From contig JANDLT010000010.1 in assembly GCA_024330265.1 (NCBI GenBank), positions 1 to 64,000 on the forward strand: a stretch of 64,000 bases of DNA, given 5' to 3'. A model generated the notes under the pieces. That model was not told the DNA's origin. It did not search any database and saw only the letters and a program-made list of their open reading frames with translations. The translations under genes were made by a program, and so were the position numbers. This DNA comes from Pyrinomonadaceae bacterium MAG19_C2-C3. Its GTDB lineage: Bacteria; Acidobacteriota; Blastocatellia; Pyrinomonadales; Pyrinomonadaceae. Of the stretch, positions 1 to 8,518 are shown piece after piece. Every line of letters starts with the position of its first letter. The first letter of the stretch is position 1.

Positions 1-75
1 TTGTCCACGCGATGAATCGCGTGGCTAGTCGCCGCTTCGCGGGAAGCCGCTTGAAAGCGGCTAAAGTCAAAACCG
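1..75. repeat. Tandem short hairpins (hairpin family 3, partial copy at window edge)
   Basis: Two adjacent palindromes are visible: CCACGCGATGAATCGCGTGG at about 4-23, and GCCGCTT with its partner AAGCGGC at about 47-61, with a CCGCTTCGCGG hairpin between. The same order (stem, short linker, CCGCTTCGCGG, stem with GAA-type loop) recurs at 10666-10715 with different stem sequences, so this is a dispersed family. The copy may start before the window. No gene is visible in 1-261. Confidence 0.7.
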
Positions 76-177
76 CGTAAGGTGAGTTAACAGATAACTT
101 TCGGACGCATGTTGTGCGATTCGATATTTTCGCACGAATTCGCGGCGGGCGGCGATGGTGTCTAACCATCATCGCTT

Positions 178-207
178 TTGTACGCGACGGCAGCCACAGA
201 GTACAAT
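178..207 (+). promoter_or_regulatory. Candidate sigma70-type promoter for the VOC-tat operon
   Basis: TTGTAC at 178-183 and TACAAT at 202-207 are separated by 18 bases and lie about 55 bases before the start codon at 262. This is a sequence match only; a poorer -35 lowers the confidence. Confidence 0.4.
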
Positions 208-261
208 GGCGGCATCACAAAATAAGTTAATCATTTTTACATAGAAGGCTGAATCAAGATT

Positions 262-660
262 ATGACCGAACACAAGGCGCGTTTCGCGGGAACGGTTGAC
301 CATATTGCGATTAAGACTGATGACATGCACCGTGACGTTGAGGCGTATCAACGACTGGGTTTGACCATCGAGACGCTTTATGAAGATTGGGCGATGTTGC
401 GCGATGCGAAAGGTTTCGGCATCGCGCTTCTGCCGGAAGGCTCGAAGCACCCGCCGCACTTGGGTTTGCGTGTCGAGTCGCGCGAGGCTCTGGAAGCGGC
501 GGCACAAGACGAGAATCGTCCGCTCAAGGAACATCGTGACAACACCGTGTCGTTTTACACGAAAGGCACGGGCAGTCAAATCGTCGAACTGATTTATTAC
601 CCGCCGAACTATAATCCCGGCGTGTACTCGGCGACGACAAATAAAGCGGAGAACGAATAA
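262..660 (+). CDS. VOC (glyoxalase/bleomycin resistance/dioxygenase) family protein
   Basis: This 132-residue protein has the size of a single VOC domain, made of two beta-alpha-beta-beta-beta modules that usually dimerise around a metal. The N-terminal DHIAIKTDD segment is the typical first strand and helix. H14, H66 and E109 fall where VOC metal ligands are expected, which suggests a metal-dependent lyase, isomerase or dioxygenase-like activity. The sequence does not reveal the substrate. The gene starts with ATG. It ends two bases before the tatA-like start and is probably co-transcribed with the Tat genes, although no functional link is evident. A methylmalonyl-CoA epimerase-like or lactoylglutathione lyase-like role cannot be told apart by eye. 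Confidence 0.8.
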   Translation: MTEHKARFAGTVDHIAIKTDDMHRDVEAYQRLGLTIETLYEDWAMLRDAKGFGIALLPEGSKHPPHLGLRVESREALEAAAQDENRPLKEHRDNTVSFYTKGTGSQIVELIYYPPNYNPGVYSATTNKAENE

Positions 661-662
661 TC

Positions 663-1148
663 GTGGTGCTTTTAATTTTAGAGTTTATCGGAACACAAGA
701 ACTGTTCTTGATTATGGTCGTCGCCCTCGTCATTTTCGGTCCGCGCAAACTGCCGGAAATCGGTCGGACGATTGGTAAATCGTTGAACGAGTTTCGGCGC
801 GCGTCGGAAGATTTCAAACGAACGTGGCAGATGGAAGCCGACCTTGAGCAAGCCGAAAAGCAAGCCGTCATTGAGCGGCAAGAAAATCGGATTGAAGCGA
901 ACACCGTCACGCCGCTTCCCCTGCCCGAAGTCCGCGATTCGGATTTTGACGGAACGACTCAAGACACCCAAGCCGCGACGCGCGACGCGAGTATGGATTA
1001 CGGAACGGTGGATAACGGCACATCCGAGACCACATATAACGAAACACCCGACGCCACGCCTTATATTGCCGAAACCGTGCCGCGCGAACCAAAGCGGTAT
1101 GCCGCACCCACTTCGACTGAAACTTCCGATACCGCCGCGCGTTCATAA
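663..1148 (+). CDS. tatA: Twin-arginine translocase TatA/TatB-type subunit
   Basis: This is the pore or receptor-type subunit of the Tat system, which exports folded proteins across the inner membrane. An N-terminal hydrophobic helix (about residues 10-23) is followed by the hinge FGPRKLPEIGRTIGK and an amphipathic helix (about 30-60), the hallmark TatA/B architecture. The remaining hundred residues are acidic, low in complexity and probably unstructured. The start is GTG at 663, directly after the previous stop. The FGPRKLPEIG hinge favours TatA, while the 161-residue length with a long charged tail is more TatB-like, so the paralogue assignment is uncertain. tatC follows 42 bases downstream and the pair forms a translocase operon. 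Confidence 0.88.
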   Translation: MVLLILEFIGTQELFLIMVVALVIFGPRKLPEIGRTIGKSLNEFRRASEDFKRTWQMEADLEQAEKQAVIERQENRIEANTVTPLPLPEVRDSDFDGTTQDTQAATRDASMDYGTVDNGTSETTYNETPDATPYIAETVPREPKRYAAPTSTETSDTAARS

Positions 1149-1190
1149 CATCGTTTGCATCGCCTTCACGCTTTCCTGTTCACCGACCTC

Positions 1191-2264
1191 ATGGCTTCAC
1201 TAATCGAATCTCCGATTGACGAAATTCCCGACACTATCGGCAGAGAGATGTCGTTCCTCGACCATCTCGAAGAACTGCGCCGCCGCGTTACGCGCTCCGC
1301 AATTTTCATTGCCGTCGCGTTTCTCGCGTGCTGGTTCGTCTCGGATTACATTTATAGTTTTCTTTCATTGCCGATTCGTGAAGCACTCGCCACCGCGCAA
1401 GTTCGCCCGCTTCCGCTCGGCGGCGTGACGGGCAGTGAAACGATTTTGCCGCTCTCGTCCTTGAGGGAGAACGACACGACGCGCTATGTGTTTTCGGAAG
1501 CGACGAAGCTCGGTTCGAGTCTCGTCCCCATCGGCGCGAGCGTCGCTGCCCGCGTGCTTAAAGATTCCAACGGGCGCATCACCCTCTTTACCGATGAGCC
1601 GCTTGTCGCGGGAACGGCGATTATTCCGAAAGGCGTGCGGCTTCCGATTGACTTCGACGCAAAGCCGGATGCCAACTTCGGGGCGGACGGCAAGCTCATC
1701 GTGACATCGGTGATGGAATCCTTTTCGCTGTACGTCAAAGTCTCGCTCTACGCCGCGATATGTCTTTCCGTGCCGTTTCTGTTATGGCAAATCTGGGCGT
1801 TCGTCGCGCCGGGTTTATTCCCGCACGAACGCTCGTATGCCGTACCGTTCATCGTGCTTTCAAGCATCAGCTTTGTCGTCGGGGCGGCGTTCGCTTATTA
1901 CATTCTGTTTCCGCCCGCCGCCGCTTACCTGCTCGGACTCGGCTCGGAATTTCAACTTTTACTCAAAGCGACCGACTATTTCGACTTCATCATTTTAGTG
2001 ATGCTCTCAATGGGCGTCGTGTTCCAAATGCCCGCCGTGTCGTACATTCTCGCGCGCATCGGACTCATCACCGCCGGGTTTCTCGTCCGCATCTGGAAGA
2101 CTTCGCTCATCGTCATCCTACTTGCCGCCGCCGTGCTTTCACCGACGAGCGACGTGCTGAACATGACGTTGTTCGCCGCGCCGATGCTGATTCTCTATCT
2201 CGTCTCGATTCTCGTCGCGTGGGTCTTCGGAAAAGAACGAAGGGTAATGATGAGCGATCAGTGA
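1191..2264 (+). CDS. tatC: Sec-independent translocase TatC with enlarged first periplasmic loop
   Basis: TatC is the multispanning receptor that recognises twin-arginine signal peptides. FLDHLEELRRR at residues 22-32 is the conserved N-terminal motif, and LWQIWAFVAPGLFPHER (about 198-213) is the conserved second cytoplasmic loop. Later membrane segments and the conserved LSPTSDV region are present. I start at the ATG at 1191; a TTG 36 bases upstream would add twelve residues without support. The protein has 357 residues against about 250 for E. coli TatC. The excess lies between TM1 (about 35-55) and the conserved ESFSLYVKV at 176, giving roughly 90 extra periplasmic residues. The final codons (VMMSDQ) run into a heptamer repeat of the GTGATGA type. 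Confidence 0.95.
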   Translation: MASLIESPIDEIPDTIGREMSFLDHLEELRRRVTRSAIFIAVAFLACWFVSDYIYSFLSLPIREALATAQVRPLPLGGVTGSETILPLSSLRENDTTRYVFSEATKLGSSLVPIGASVAARVLKDSNGRITLFTDEPLVAGTAIIPKGVRLPIDFDAKPDANFGADGKLIVTSVMESFSLYVKVSLYAAICLSVPFLLWQIWAFVAPGLFPHERSYAVPFIVLSSISFVVGAAFAYYILFPPAAAYLLGLGSEFQLLLKATDYFDFIILVMLSMGVVFQMPAVSYILARIGLITAGFLVRIWKTSLIVILLAAAVLSPTSDVLNMTLFAAPMLILYLVSILVAWVFGKERRVMMSDQ

Positions 2265-2276
2265 TGAGTGATGAAT
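2244..2276 (+). repeat. Heptamer tandem repeat (GTGATGA type), left arm
   Basis: Degenerate 7-base units (GATGAGC, GATCAGT, GATGAGT, GATGAAT) overlap the tatC stop codon. An inverted counterpart (TCATCAC type) lies at 2541-2580. The large palindromic element at 2282-2527 sits between the two arms. Confidence 0.75.
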
Positions 2277-2281
2277 TAAAA

Positions 2282-2527
2282 GAAGCGTGTGCATAAATCA
2301 TCGCGTTAGCGGTGGCTTGAATTTAGCCGTGCGTTTTAACGCACGGAAAACGTCGGCAGCGAATCGTCGTCGCGTCAGCGACGATTGAATAAACGACGAC
2401 TCGGTTTCAATCGTCGCTGACGCGACGACGGATATTGTCACCGTCTCCCGTGCGTTGAAACGCACGGCTAAATTCAAGCCACCGCTAACGCGATGAAAAC
2501 ACAGCAACTTTTATTTGCACAGGCTTC
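2282..2527. repeat. Palindromic MITE-like element, family 1, copy 1
   Basis: A nested inverted repeat of about 245 bases. The outer ends read GAAGNNTGTGCA and TGCACANNCTTC. Next come arms of about 48 bases matching almost perfectly (CATCGCGTTAGCGG... at 2300-2347 against 2447-2494). Inside is a second perfect pair carrying CGTCGCGTCAGCGACGATTG around 2366-2390 and 2413-2437. Copies 2 and 3 are at 8243-8497 and 42974-43199. It encodes nothing, so it is probably non-autonomous; no transposase is in the window. Confidence 0.85.
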
Positions 2528-2540
2528 AACTAAAAACATC

Positions 2541-2580
2541 GCCTCACGTTCATCACTCATCGTTCATCATTATCCTTCAC
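2541..2580 (-). repeat. Heptamer tandem repeat (GTGATGA type), right inverted arm
   Basis: Units GTTCATC, ACTCATC, GTTCATC, ATTATCC are the inverted partner of 2244-2276. The pair encloses the family 1 palindrome. Confidence 0.7.
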
Positions 2581-2647
2581 TGGCAACGCGCATCGTCTCG
2601 CCCGCATCATTGACATCTGATTTAGCGTGGACAAAATCCCTTTTTCG

Positions 2648-2677
2648 TTGGTCGGCTTGGTCGGCGTTTGGTACAAT
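2648..2677 (+). promoter_or_regulatory. Candidate promoter of the GWxTD gene
   Basis: TTGGTC at 2648-2653 and TACAAT at 2672-2677 with an 18-base spacer lie about 80 bases before the chosen ATG at 2759. Its position inside the extended open frame argues against starts upstream of 2700. Confidence 0.4.
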
Positions 2678-2758
2678 GCCGCTCTCACACCGAATGCTTT
2701 TAGTTTGAGATTTAATCCCAAAAGTAAATTTCGCCGCTACACAGGAGTTATAAAAGAT

Positions 2759-4396
2759 ATGTTCTCGAATACTTTTTTTCGTCGTGCATCGGGCGCGCTG
2801 CTCGTCGCGTTGATGTGTCTGCCCGTTGTCGCTCCGGCGCAAGATAGAAACAAGTCGCGCGCAAACCAATCAACCGACGTGCAAGACCGCGAGCGCAACG
2901 TCAAGCAGGAAGTCAAACAGGTTTATAAGCGTTGGCTCTCGCAAGACGTGGCGTACATCATCACGGGCGAGGAAAAGAAAGCGTTTAATAAACTTACGAC
3001 CGACGAAGAACGCGAAAACTTTATCGAACAATTTTGGCGTCGCCGCGACCCCGACCCGGACACGGATGAGAACGAGTACCGCGAGGAATACTACGAGCGC
3101 ATCGCCTACGCCAATCAGCATTACGCTTCCGGCATTCCGGGCTGGAAAACCGACCGTGGGCGCATCTATATCGCGTTCGGCAAACCCGACGGCGTTGAGT
3201 CGCACCCTTCCGGCGGAAGCTATGACCGCCCTTCGTATGAAGGCGGCGGTTCGACCACGACTTACCCGTTCGAGACATGGTTTTACCGCAACATCAACGG
3301 CGTCGGAAGCGGCGTCGAAATCGAGTTCGTTGACCCGACCGGCACAGGCGAATATCGCATCGCCCGCTCACCGAATGAGAAAGACGCGATGCTTAATGTT
3401 CCCGGTGCGGGACTCACTTTGAGCGAGCAACTCGGACTCTCCAGCAAAGGTGACCGCATCACGGGCATCGGAGGCTACGGCTTATCGAACTATCAGCGTG
3501 AGCAAGATAACCCGTTCACACGCCTTCAACTCATCACCGATTTGCAACGCGCTCCGCAAGTCAAGTTCACCGATTTGCAAACCGATTTAACGGGTAAGCC
3601 GCAGTTTGACGATAACCCGCTCGTCTTCGATGTGCGCGTTGACTTCTACCGCCAATCCGATGAGCGCGTCGTGACGGCGTTCACTTTGCAAACTGAAAAC
3701 AGAGATTTGACGTTCGTTGATAAGGGCGGCGTGCAGACCGCGCAGATGAACATTTTCGGCAAAGTCACATCGGTCGCCGGTCGTCGCGTCACGACGTTTG
3801 AAGACCCCGTGACGACCACCGCGACCGTTGAAGACCTGACACAGGCGAAAGACCGCAAATCCGTGTACGGCAAAGCGATGCCTTTGCCACCGGGAACTTA
3901 TAAGGTTGATGTCATCGTCCGCGACGTGAACAGTGGCGCGACCGGAGTCCGCAACATAGGCTTCACCGTGCCGAAGTATGAAACCGGCAAGCTTTCGACT
4001 TCGACACTCGTTCTCGCCGCGAAACTCACAGGGGCGGAAGCACCCGGCATGTTCGTTATCGGCGGCGACAAAGTTATCCCGAACGTCTCCGGCAACTACA
4101 AACGCGGCGATGCCATCGGGCTATACATGCAAGTCTATAACGCGGGCGTTGACCAGACGACGCTTCGCCCGTCGGTTGATGCGAAGTACGTTTTGATGAA
4201 AGACGGCAAAGAGGTTTCCAGCTTCAATGAAGAATGGCGCGGCGTGTCCGATGCCAACGGGCGTTTGACGCTTGCCCGCTTGATGCCGACCGATGGACTC
4301 GTACCCGGCAACTATGAAGTGCAGATTCGACTTAGTGACCGCGTAAGCAATCAATCGCTCGCACCTTCCGCGAAGTTCACATTGACGGAGAAGTAA
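2759..4396 (+). CDS. Secreted GWxTD domain-containing protein
   Basis: This 545-residue exported protein has a signal peptide (charged FRR, hydrophobic core ALLVALMCLPVVAPA, cleavage near AQ). The GWxTD domain occupies roughly residues 45-190; the signature is GWKTD at 128-132 followed by RIYIAFGKPD. The preceding FIEQFWRRRDPDP segment is also typical of the family. The rest is predicted to be beta-rich, with Ig-like or sandwich folds. GWxTD proteins are frequent in Acidobacteriota and their biochemical role is unknown. The ATG at 2759 is chosen because AGGAG lies 12 bases upstream, the signal peptide begins there, and a candidate promoter lies upstream. A rho-independent terminator follows at 4427-4463, so the gene is probably monocistronic. 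Confidence 0.88.
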   Translation: MFSNTFFRRASGALLVALMCLPVVAPAQDRNKSRANQSTDVQDRERNVKQEVKQVYKRWLSQDVAYIITGEEKKAFNKLTTDEERENFIEQFWRRRDPDPDTDENEYREEYYERIAYANQHYASGIPGWKTDRGRIYIAFGKPDGVESHPSGGSYDRPSYEGGGSTTTYPFETWFYRNINGVGSGVEIEFVDPTGTGEYRIARSPNEKDAMLNVPGAGLTLSEQLGLSSKGDRITGIGGYGLSNYQREQDNPFTRLQLITDLQRAPQVKFTDLQTDLTGKPQFDDNPLVFDVRVDFYRQSDERVVTAFTLQTENRDLTFVDKGGVQTAQMNIFGKVTSVAGRRVTTFEDPVTTTATVEDLTQAKDRKSVYGKAMPLPPGTYKVDVIVRDVNSGATGVRNIGFTVPKYETGKLSTSTLVLAAKLTGAEAPGMFVIGGDKVIPNVSGNYKRGDAIGLYMQVYNAGVDQTTLRPSVDAKYVLMKDGKEVSSFNEEWRGVSDANGRLTLARLMPTDGLVPGNYEVQIRLSDRVSNQSLAPSAKFTLTEK

Positions 4397-4426
4397 GCCG
4401 AACATCATATTTCATATTCGTAATTG

Positions 4427-4463
4427 AAAAAGACCGTGCGAAGCTAATCGCGCGGTCTTTTTT
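4427..4463 (+). terminator. Rho-independent terminator after the GWxTD gene
   Basis: AAAGACCGTGCG pairs with CGCGCGGTCTTT across an 8-base loop, followed by a run of T. It is about 30 bases past the stop codon. Confidence 0.85.
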
Positions 4464-4466
4464 ATT

Positions 4467-4536
4467 GAACATTTGAAATCGAACATTTGAAATTCAATTC
4501 CTGAAATGAGCCGATGAATCAATGATTCAATGAACA
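4467..4536. repeat. Short tandem repeats: 14-base (2x7) direct repeat plus octamer array
   Basis: GAACATTTGAAATC occurs twice (4467-4494). An 8-base degenerate array (ATGAGCCG, ATGAATCA, ATGATTCA) follows to 4536. The octamer string at about 4505-4531 is identical to one at about 10731-10757. It lies between the terminator and the end of the convergent endonuclease V gene. Confidence 0.75.
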
Positions 4537-4544
4537 AATCTCAT

Positions 4545-5234
4545 TCAATCCGCCGCTTGTTCACCGCGCCGCAAACGATTGACGAGCAGATGCGCGCGTC
4601 GCGTCGGTTCGGGTTGACGATAACCGCCGTCGCATTTCAACGTCAGTTCGATTGCCGAAGATATGTCCATCAAGTGTCCGGGCGAAACGTAAATCGGTTG
4701 AACCTTTGTTTTCGTTCGTACCGCCGCACCGATAGTTTCGCCTTTATCAATGAGCGGCGCATAACTTCCGCGCTCCGTTTCCGGTTCATCAAAACGTCCT
4801 ACGAGAATTGATTTCGCGCAACCCAACGTCGGACGATTTACAATCAACCCGACATGCGACGCGATGCCTATGCGACGCGGATGCGCGATGCCCTGCCCAT
4901 CGAACATCATGGCGTCCGGCTCAATCTTTAACCGCGCCCACGCTTCCAACACCGCCGGAGCCTCACGAAAACTGAGCAGACCGGAAATATATGGGAACCG
5001 CGTTGTCGTCACGACGCCGACTTCTTCAACCGTCCGCATGTCCGGCAAACTCATCACGACGATTCCGGCGTAAATCGTTTCCTCGAATTTATTAAACGAA
5101 ATATCCGCTCCCGCAATCGTCTTCACTTCAGTTTCAAGCGGCACGATTCGCACACGCTCGCGCAAAGTCTTTTGCAATTCGATTGCTTCGCGCGGACTCA
5201 AATTCCATTCGTGGAGTTGGTTGAAAGTTGCCAT
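4545..5234 (-). CDS. nfi: Endonuclease V (deoxyinosine 3'-endonuclease)
   Basis: Endonuclease V nicks DNA, and in some organisms RNA, one nucleotide 3' of inosine, starting repair of deaminated adenine. The 229-residue length is normal. The expected metal-binding acidic residues are seen: D44 in GADISF, E91 in PYISGLLSFRE and D112 in FDGQGIAHPRRIGIASHVG, with the conserved PYISGLLSFRE wedge and DGQG loop intact. The stop of nadB lies 18 bases upstream, so nadB and nfi are probably co-transcribed. The 3' end borders an octamer repeat array. Nothing appears degenerate. Confidence 0.95.
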   Translation of the reverse strand: MATFNQLHEWNLSPREAIELQKTLRERVRIVPLETEVKTIAGADISFNKFEETIYAGIVVMSLPDMRTVEEVGVVTTTRFPYISGLLSFREAPAVLEAWARLKIEPDAMMFDGQGIAHPRRIGIASHVGLIVNRPTLGCAKSILVGRFDEPETERGSYAPLIDKGETIGAAVRTKTKVQPIYVSPGHLMDISSAIELTLKCDGGYRQPEPTRRAHLLVNRLRRGEQAAD

Positions 5235-5252
5235 TGTCTTTAGAGATACGGT

Positions 5253-6890
5253 TCAACGCTGAACAGATACCGGACTCTCCGCTTCAAAATTTATCATCGC
5301 GCTCGACGCAATTTGCGCGTCCCGTTGTTGAATCGAATGAACCTGCCAATGCTCATCGTCTTGGTGCGGGAAGTCATCGCGGAAGTGACCGCCGCGCGAT
5401 TCTTCGCGCCACAGGGCGGCGCGGGCGACGAGTGTGGCGACTGAAAGGAAGTTGCGCGACACGGTTCGCAAGCGGGCGTGTCCGATTTGCTCGAACTCAT
5501 TTAAGGCGCGTTGCAAACCGGAGCGTGTGCGTGTGATACCGACGCGCTCCCACATCAAACGGCGCACGCGCTTTAAGACCGCGAGGGCGATTTCGCCGTG
5601 TTGAGTTGAACCTGATGCGCCGCTTGTATGATGAATGTGATTGGTTGTGGTGTCGTCGTCCGGCGCAGCGTATCGCGTGTCTTTTGAAGGCTTATAACTC
5701 TCCGCATCATCAAGGACGGCGCGTCCCGCACGCGCTCCGAACACCAAACCTTCGAGCAGTGAATTCGAGGCGAGACGGTTCGCACCATGCACGCCCGTAC
5801 ACGCGACTTCGCCCGCCGCGTAGAGACGCGGCACGGTGGTTCGCCCGTGTAAATCGGTGCGAACGCCGCCCATGATGTAATGCGCGGCAGGGGAAACGGG
5901 AATCGGTTCACGCGCAAGGTCTAGTTGGAAGTGCCGACAAGTCTCGTAGATTTTCGGAAAGCGACGCTCCAAAAATTGACGGCTGTGCATCGTCATATCG
6001 AGATAAACCTTGCCCGCCGTGCGCTCGACTTCACGAACGATTGAGCGCGAAACGATGTCGCGCGGGGCGAGTTCCGCCGCCGTGTGGTAACGCCGCATAA
6101 AGGCTTCGCCGTCCGCGTTTCGCAGGATGCCGCCTTCGCCGCGCATCGCTTCGGAGAGTAAAAAGCGCGGCGCGTTTTCCAACATCAAAGCCGTCGGGTG
6201 AAATTGTACAAACTCCATGTCGGCAAGTTCCGCCCCCGCCGCGTAAGCCATCGCCATCCCGTCGCCGGTCGCCACGTTCGGGTTTGTCGTATGCAAGAAA
6301 AGCGCGCCCGCTCCGCCCGAAGCAAGGACGACGGCACGCGCCGTGATGTCGCGCGTGGCACGCACCAGAGGGTCGAGATAACGCACGCCCGCGCACGCTC
6401 CCGACCCGTCAATCAATAACGATTCAGTCGCCGCGTGAGCAAGAAAACTGATGTTGCGAATCGCTCCGGCGCGGGCAATGAGTGCGCGCACGATTTCCTT
6501 ACCCGTCGAATCGCCGTGCGAATGAAGTATGCGACGACGCGAGTGCGCGGCTTCCTGTGTGAACATCAGATGACCTTCTTCGCGGTCAAACTCCGTTCCC
6601 CACTCGATAAGTTCGGTGATGTATTTTTTGCCGTCTTCGACGAGAACGCGCACGGCTTCCGCATCGCACAACCCTGCGCCCGCCGCAATAGTGTCGTCTT
6701 CGTGAAGCGCGACTTCATCGTCTTCAGAGAGCGCGACGGCGACGCCGCCCTGTGCATATTCGGTGTTCGATTCGCTTGTCCGGTCTTTGGTTAAAACCGT
6801 GACGCGCGCACCCGACGCAGCGATTTCGATTGCCGCGCGAAGTCCCGCGATGCCGCTGCCGATGATGATGTAATCCGTTTCAAGGCTCAT
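5253..6890 (-). CDS. nadB: L-aspartate oxidase
   Basis: NadB oxidises L-aspartate to iminoaspartate, using oxygen or fumarate, in the first step of de novo NAD synthesis. The 545-residue protein has the N-terminal Rossmann FAD motif GSGIAGLRAAIE, the TEYAQGGVAVAL segment, the SGGAGALF and VQFHPTAL motifs of the succinate dehydrogenase/aspartate oxidase flavoprotein family, and a C-terminal helical domain. HGANRLASNSLLEGLVFG is the typical late motif of NadB. nadA and nadC are not in this window. The short distance to nfi suggests one transcript. A fumarate reductase flavoprotein is unlikely given the length and the SNSLLEGLVFG motif. Confidence 0.95.
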   Translation of the reverse strand: MSLETDYIIIGSGIAGLRAAIEIAASGARVTVLTKDRTSESNTEYAQGGVAVALSEDDEVALHEDDTIAAGAGLCDAEAVRVLVEDGKKYITELIEWGTEFDREEGHLMFTQEAAHSRRRILHSHGDSTGKEIVRALIARAGAIRNISFLAHAATESLLIDGSGACAGVRYLDPLVRATRDITARAVVLASGGAGALFLHTTNPNVATGDGMAMAYAAGAELADMEFVQFHPTALMLENAPRFLLSEAMRGEGGILRNADGEAFMRRYHTAAELAPRDIVSRSIVREVERTAGKVYLDMTMHSRQFLERRFPKIYETCRHFQLDLAREPIPVSPAAHYIMGGVRTDLHGRTTVPRLYAAGEVACTGVHGANRLASNSLLEGLVFGARAGRAVLDDAESYKPSKDTRYAAPDDDTTTNHIHHTSGASGSTQHGEIALAVLKRVRRLMWERVGITRTRSGLQRALNEFEQIGHARLRTVSRNFLSVATLVARAALWREESRGGHFRDDFPHQDDEHWQVHSIQQRDAQIASSAMINFEAESPVSVQR

Positions 6891-7065
6891 AGATTTTGCC
6901 GCCGACTTTTATCGGATACTTCCAATATGGATTCGATGTGGATGCTTCGATGTTCGCTTAATTTTCAGAGGCTGGCAAGCCTTTCACTTTCACCCTTCAT
7001 CCAAACACTTTCGCGTTTGGCGTGCGAAGCCGCGCGGTGCGGTGCTAGACTTTGCGACTCAAGTT

Positions 7066-8205
7066 ATGACCGACTTAATTCATCTTCCTGATTTGACCGC
7101 CGCCGAACTGATTGACTTCGTTCAGTCGCTCGGCGCGCCCGCCTATCGTGGGCGGCAAATCTTCACCGCCCTTCATGCGCGTCGCACAGGCGACTTCGAC
7201 GGCATCACGGAACTGCCGAAAGCTTTTCGCCAACAACTCTCATCACGCGCCGCGACACGTTCGCTGACCGTTGAACAGCGTTACATTTCGGCGGACGGCA
7301 CACGCCGCTTATTGTTAAAGACGCATGACAATCTTCCGGTTGAAACCGTCTTCATCCCGGAAGAGAGACGCGACACAATATGCTTTTCGTCGCAATCCGG
7401 CTGCCCGCTCAAATGTGATTTCTGCCTGACCGCGAAACTCGGATTGCTTCGCACGTTGACCGCCGGAGAAATCGTCGAGCAAATCATCATCAGCTTAAAC
7501 GACGCTTACGGCGAAGGCGTAGAGACGCCGCGCGGCACGAATCTCGTCGCAATGGGCGCGGGCGAACCGATGCTTGCCTTTGACTCTTTGATGAAGGCTT
7601 TAAGCATTATGGCTGACCCGAAAGGGCTTCACATCGTCCCGAACCGCGTCACGGTTTCGACCGCCGGAATCGTGCCGCGCATATACGAACTCGCCCAAAT
7701 TCCAGACCGCCCGCATCTCGCAATCTCTTTGTCCGCCCCGAATGATGAACTGCGAAACGTCTTGATGCCGATAAATAAGCGGTGGTCAATCGCTGAATTG
7801 ATGCAGGCGTGCAAAGCTTTTGAACAATCACTAAAACGCGGCGAACGCTTCACGTTTGAATATGTGATGCTTGACGGAGTGAACGACGGCGACGAACATG
7901 CGCGCGAACTCGCTGCCTTGCTCAAGCGGCATAACTTGCGCGCGAAAGTGAATTTGATTCCGCACAATGCCGCCGAAGGGTTGGCTTATCTTCCGTCCAC
8001 GCCGGAGCGCGTCGCGGCGTTCAAAGGGATTCTCGAATCGCATAACATCGCGGCTTACGTTCGCCGCCCGCGCGGGCAAGACATATACGCCGCGTGCGGG
8101 CAACTCGCCGCCAAGCGTGCGAGCAATCCACTTGCTTTGACAAACATCGTCGCGCGTTCAGCTTCGACGCAACCCTCACTCGCTTCGCCCTCATCAATAG
8201 TTTGA
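7066..8205 (+). CDS. rlmN: Dual-specificity RNA methyltransferase RlmN
   Basis: RlmN is a radical-SAM enzyme that methylates C2 of A2503 in 23S rRNA and of A37 in some tRNAs. The iron-sulfur cluster motif CPLKCDFC supplies C113, C117 and C120, preceded by the FSSQSGC signature. The N-terminal helical domain with PAYRGRQIF (about 23-32) and the FEYVMLDGVND and KVNLIPHN motifs match the family. The DIYAACGQL segment near the C-terminus holds the conserved resolving cysteine. I start at the ATG at 7066; a GTG at 7042 would add eight residues. About 35 C-terminal residues after the catalytic domain are variable. The 175 bases upstream show no other gene. A family 1 palindrome lies directly downstream. 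Confidence 0.95.
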   Translation: MTDLIHLPDLTAAELIDFVQSLGAPAYRGRQIFTALHARRTGDFDGITELPKAFRQQLSSRAATRSLTVEQRYISADGTRRLLLKTHDNLPVETVFIPEERRDTICFSSQSGCPLKCDFCLTAKLGLLRTLTAGEIVEQIIISLNDAYGEGVETPRGTNLVAMGAGEPMLAFDSLMKALSIMADPKGLHIVPNRVTVSTAGIVPRIYELAQIPDRPHLAISLSAPNDELRNVLMPINKRWSIAELMQACKAFEQSLKRGERFTFEYVMLDGVNDGDEHARELAALLKRHNLRAKVNLIPHNAAEGLAYLPSTPERVAAFKGILESHNIAAYVRRPRGQDIYAACGQLAAKRASNPLALTNIVARSASTQPSLASPSSIV

Positions 8206-8242
8206 TTGAGAATTTTCGATAGAATCCTCGACCCATTTATTT

Positions 8243-8497
8243 GAAGACTGTGCAAATTAAAGTTGCTGTGTTTTCATCGCGTTAGCGATGTGATGAGTTT
8301 AGCCGTGCGTTTCAACGCACGGAAAACGAGCAAACAAATGTTTGTCGCGTCAGCGACAATTGAATCGGTCGCCGAAAATCAATCGTCGCTGACGCGACGG
8401 GAAACATTGATGCCGCCAACCGTGCGTTGAAACGCACGGCTAAACTCAAAGCACCGCTAACGCGGTGAAAACAGAAATTTTAATTTGCACAGGCTTC
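8243..8497. repeat. Palindromic MITE-like element, family 1, copy 2
   Basis: This copy has the fullest ends: GAAGACTGTGCAAATTAAA on the left and TTTAATTTGCACAGGCTTC on the right are inverted. CATCGCGTTAGCG, AGCCGTGCGTTTCAACGC and the inner CGTCGCTGACGCGAC pair are nested inside. The right end overlaps a spurious upstream extension of the next gene. Confidence 0.85.
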
Positions 8498-8518
8498 ATT
8501 TATTTAAGATTTGTGATT

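Noticed and set aside
5253-6890. Fumarate reductase/succinate dehydrogenase flavoprotein
   Set aside because: Length, SNSLLEGLVFG and TEYAQGGVAVAL segments fit NadB, and no SdhB/C genes are adjacent.
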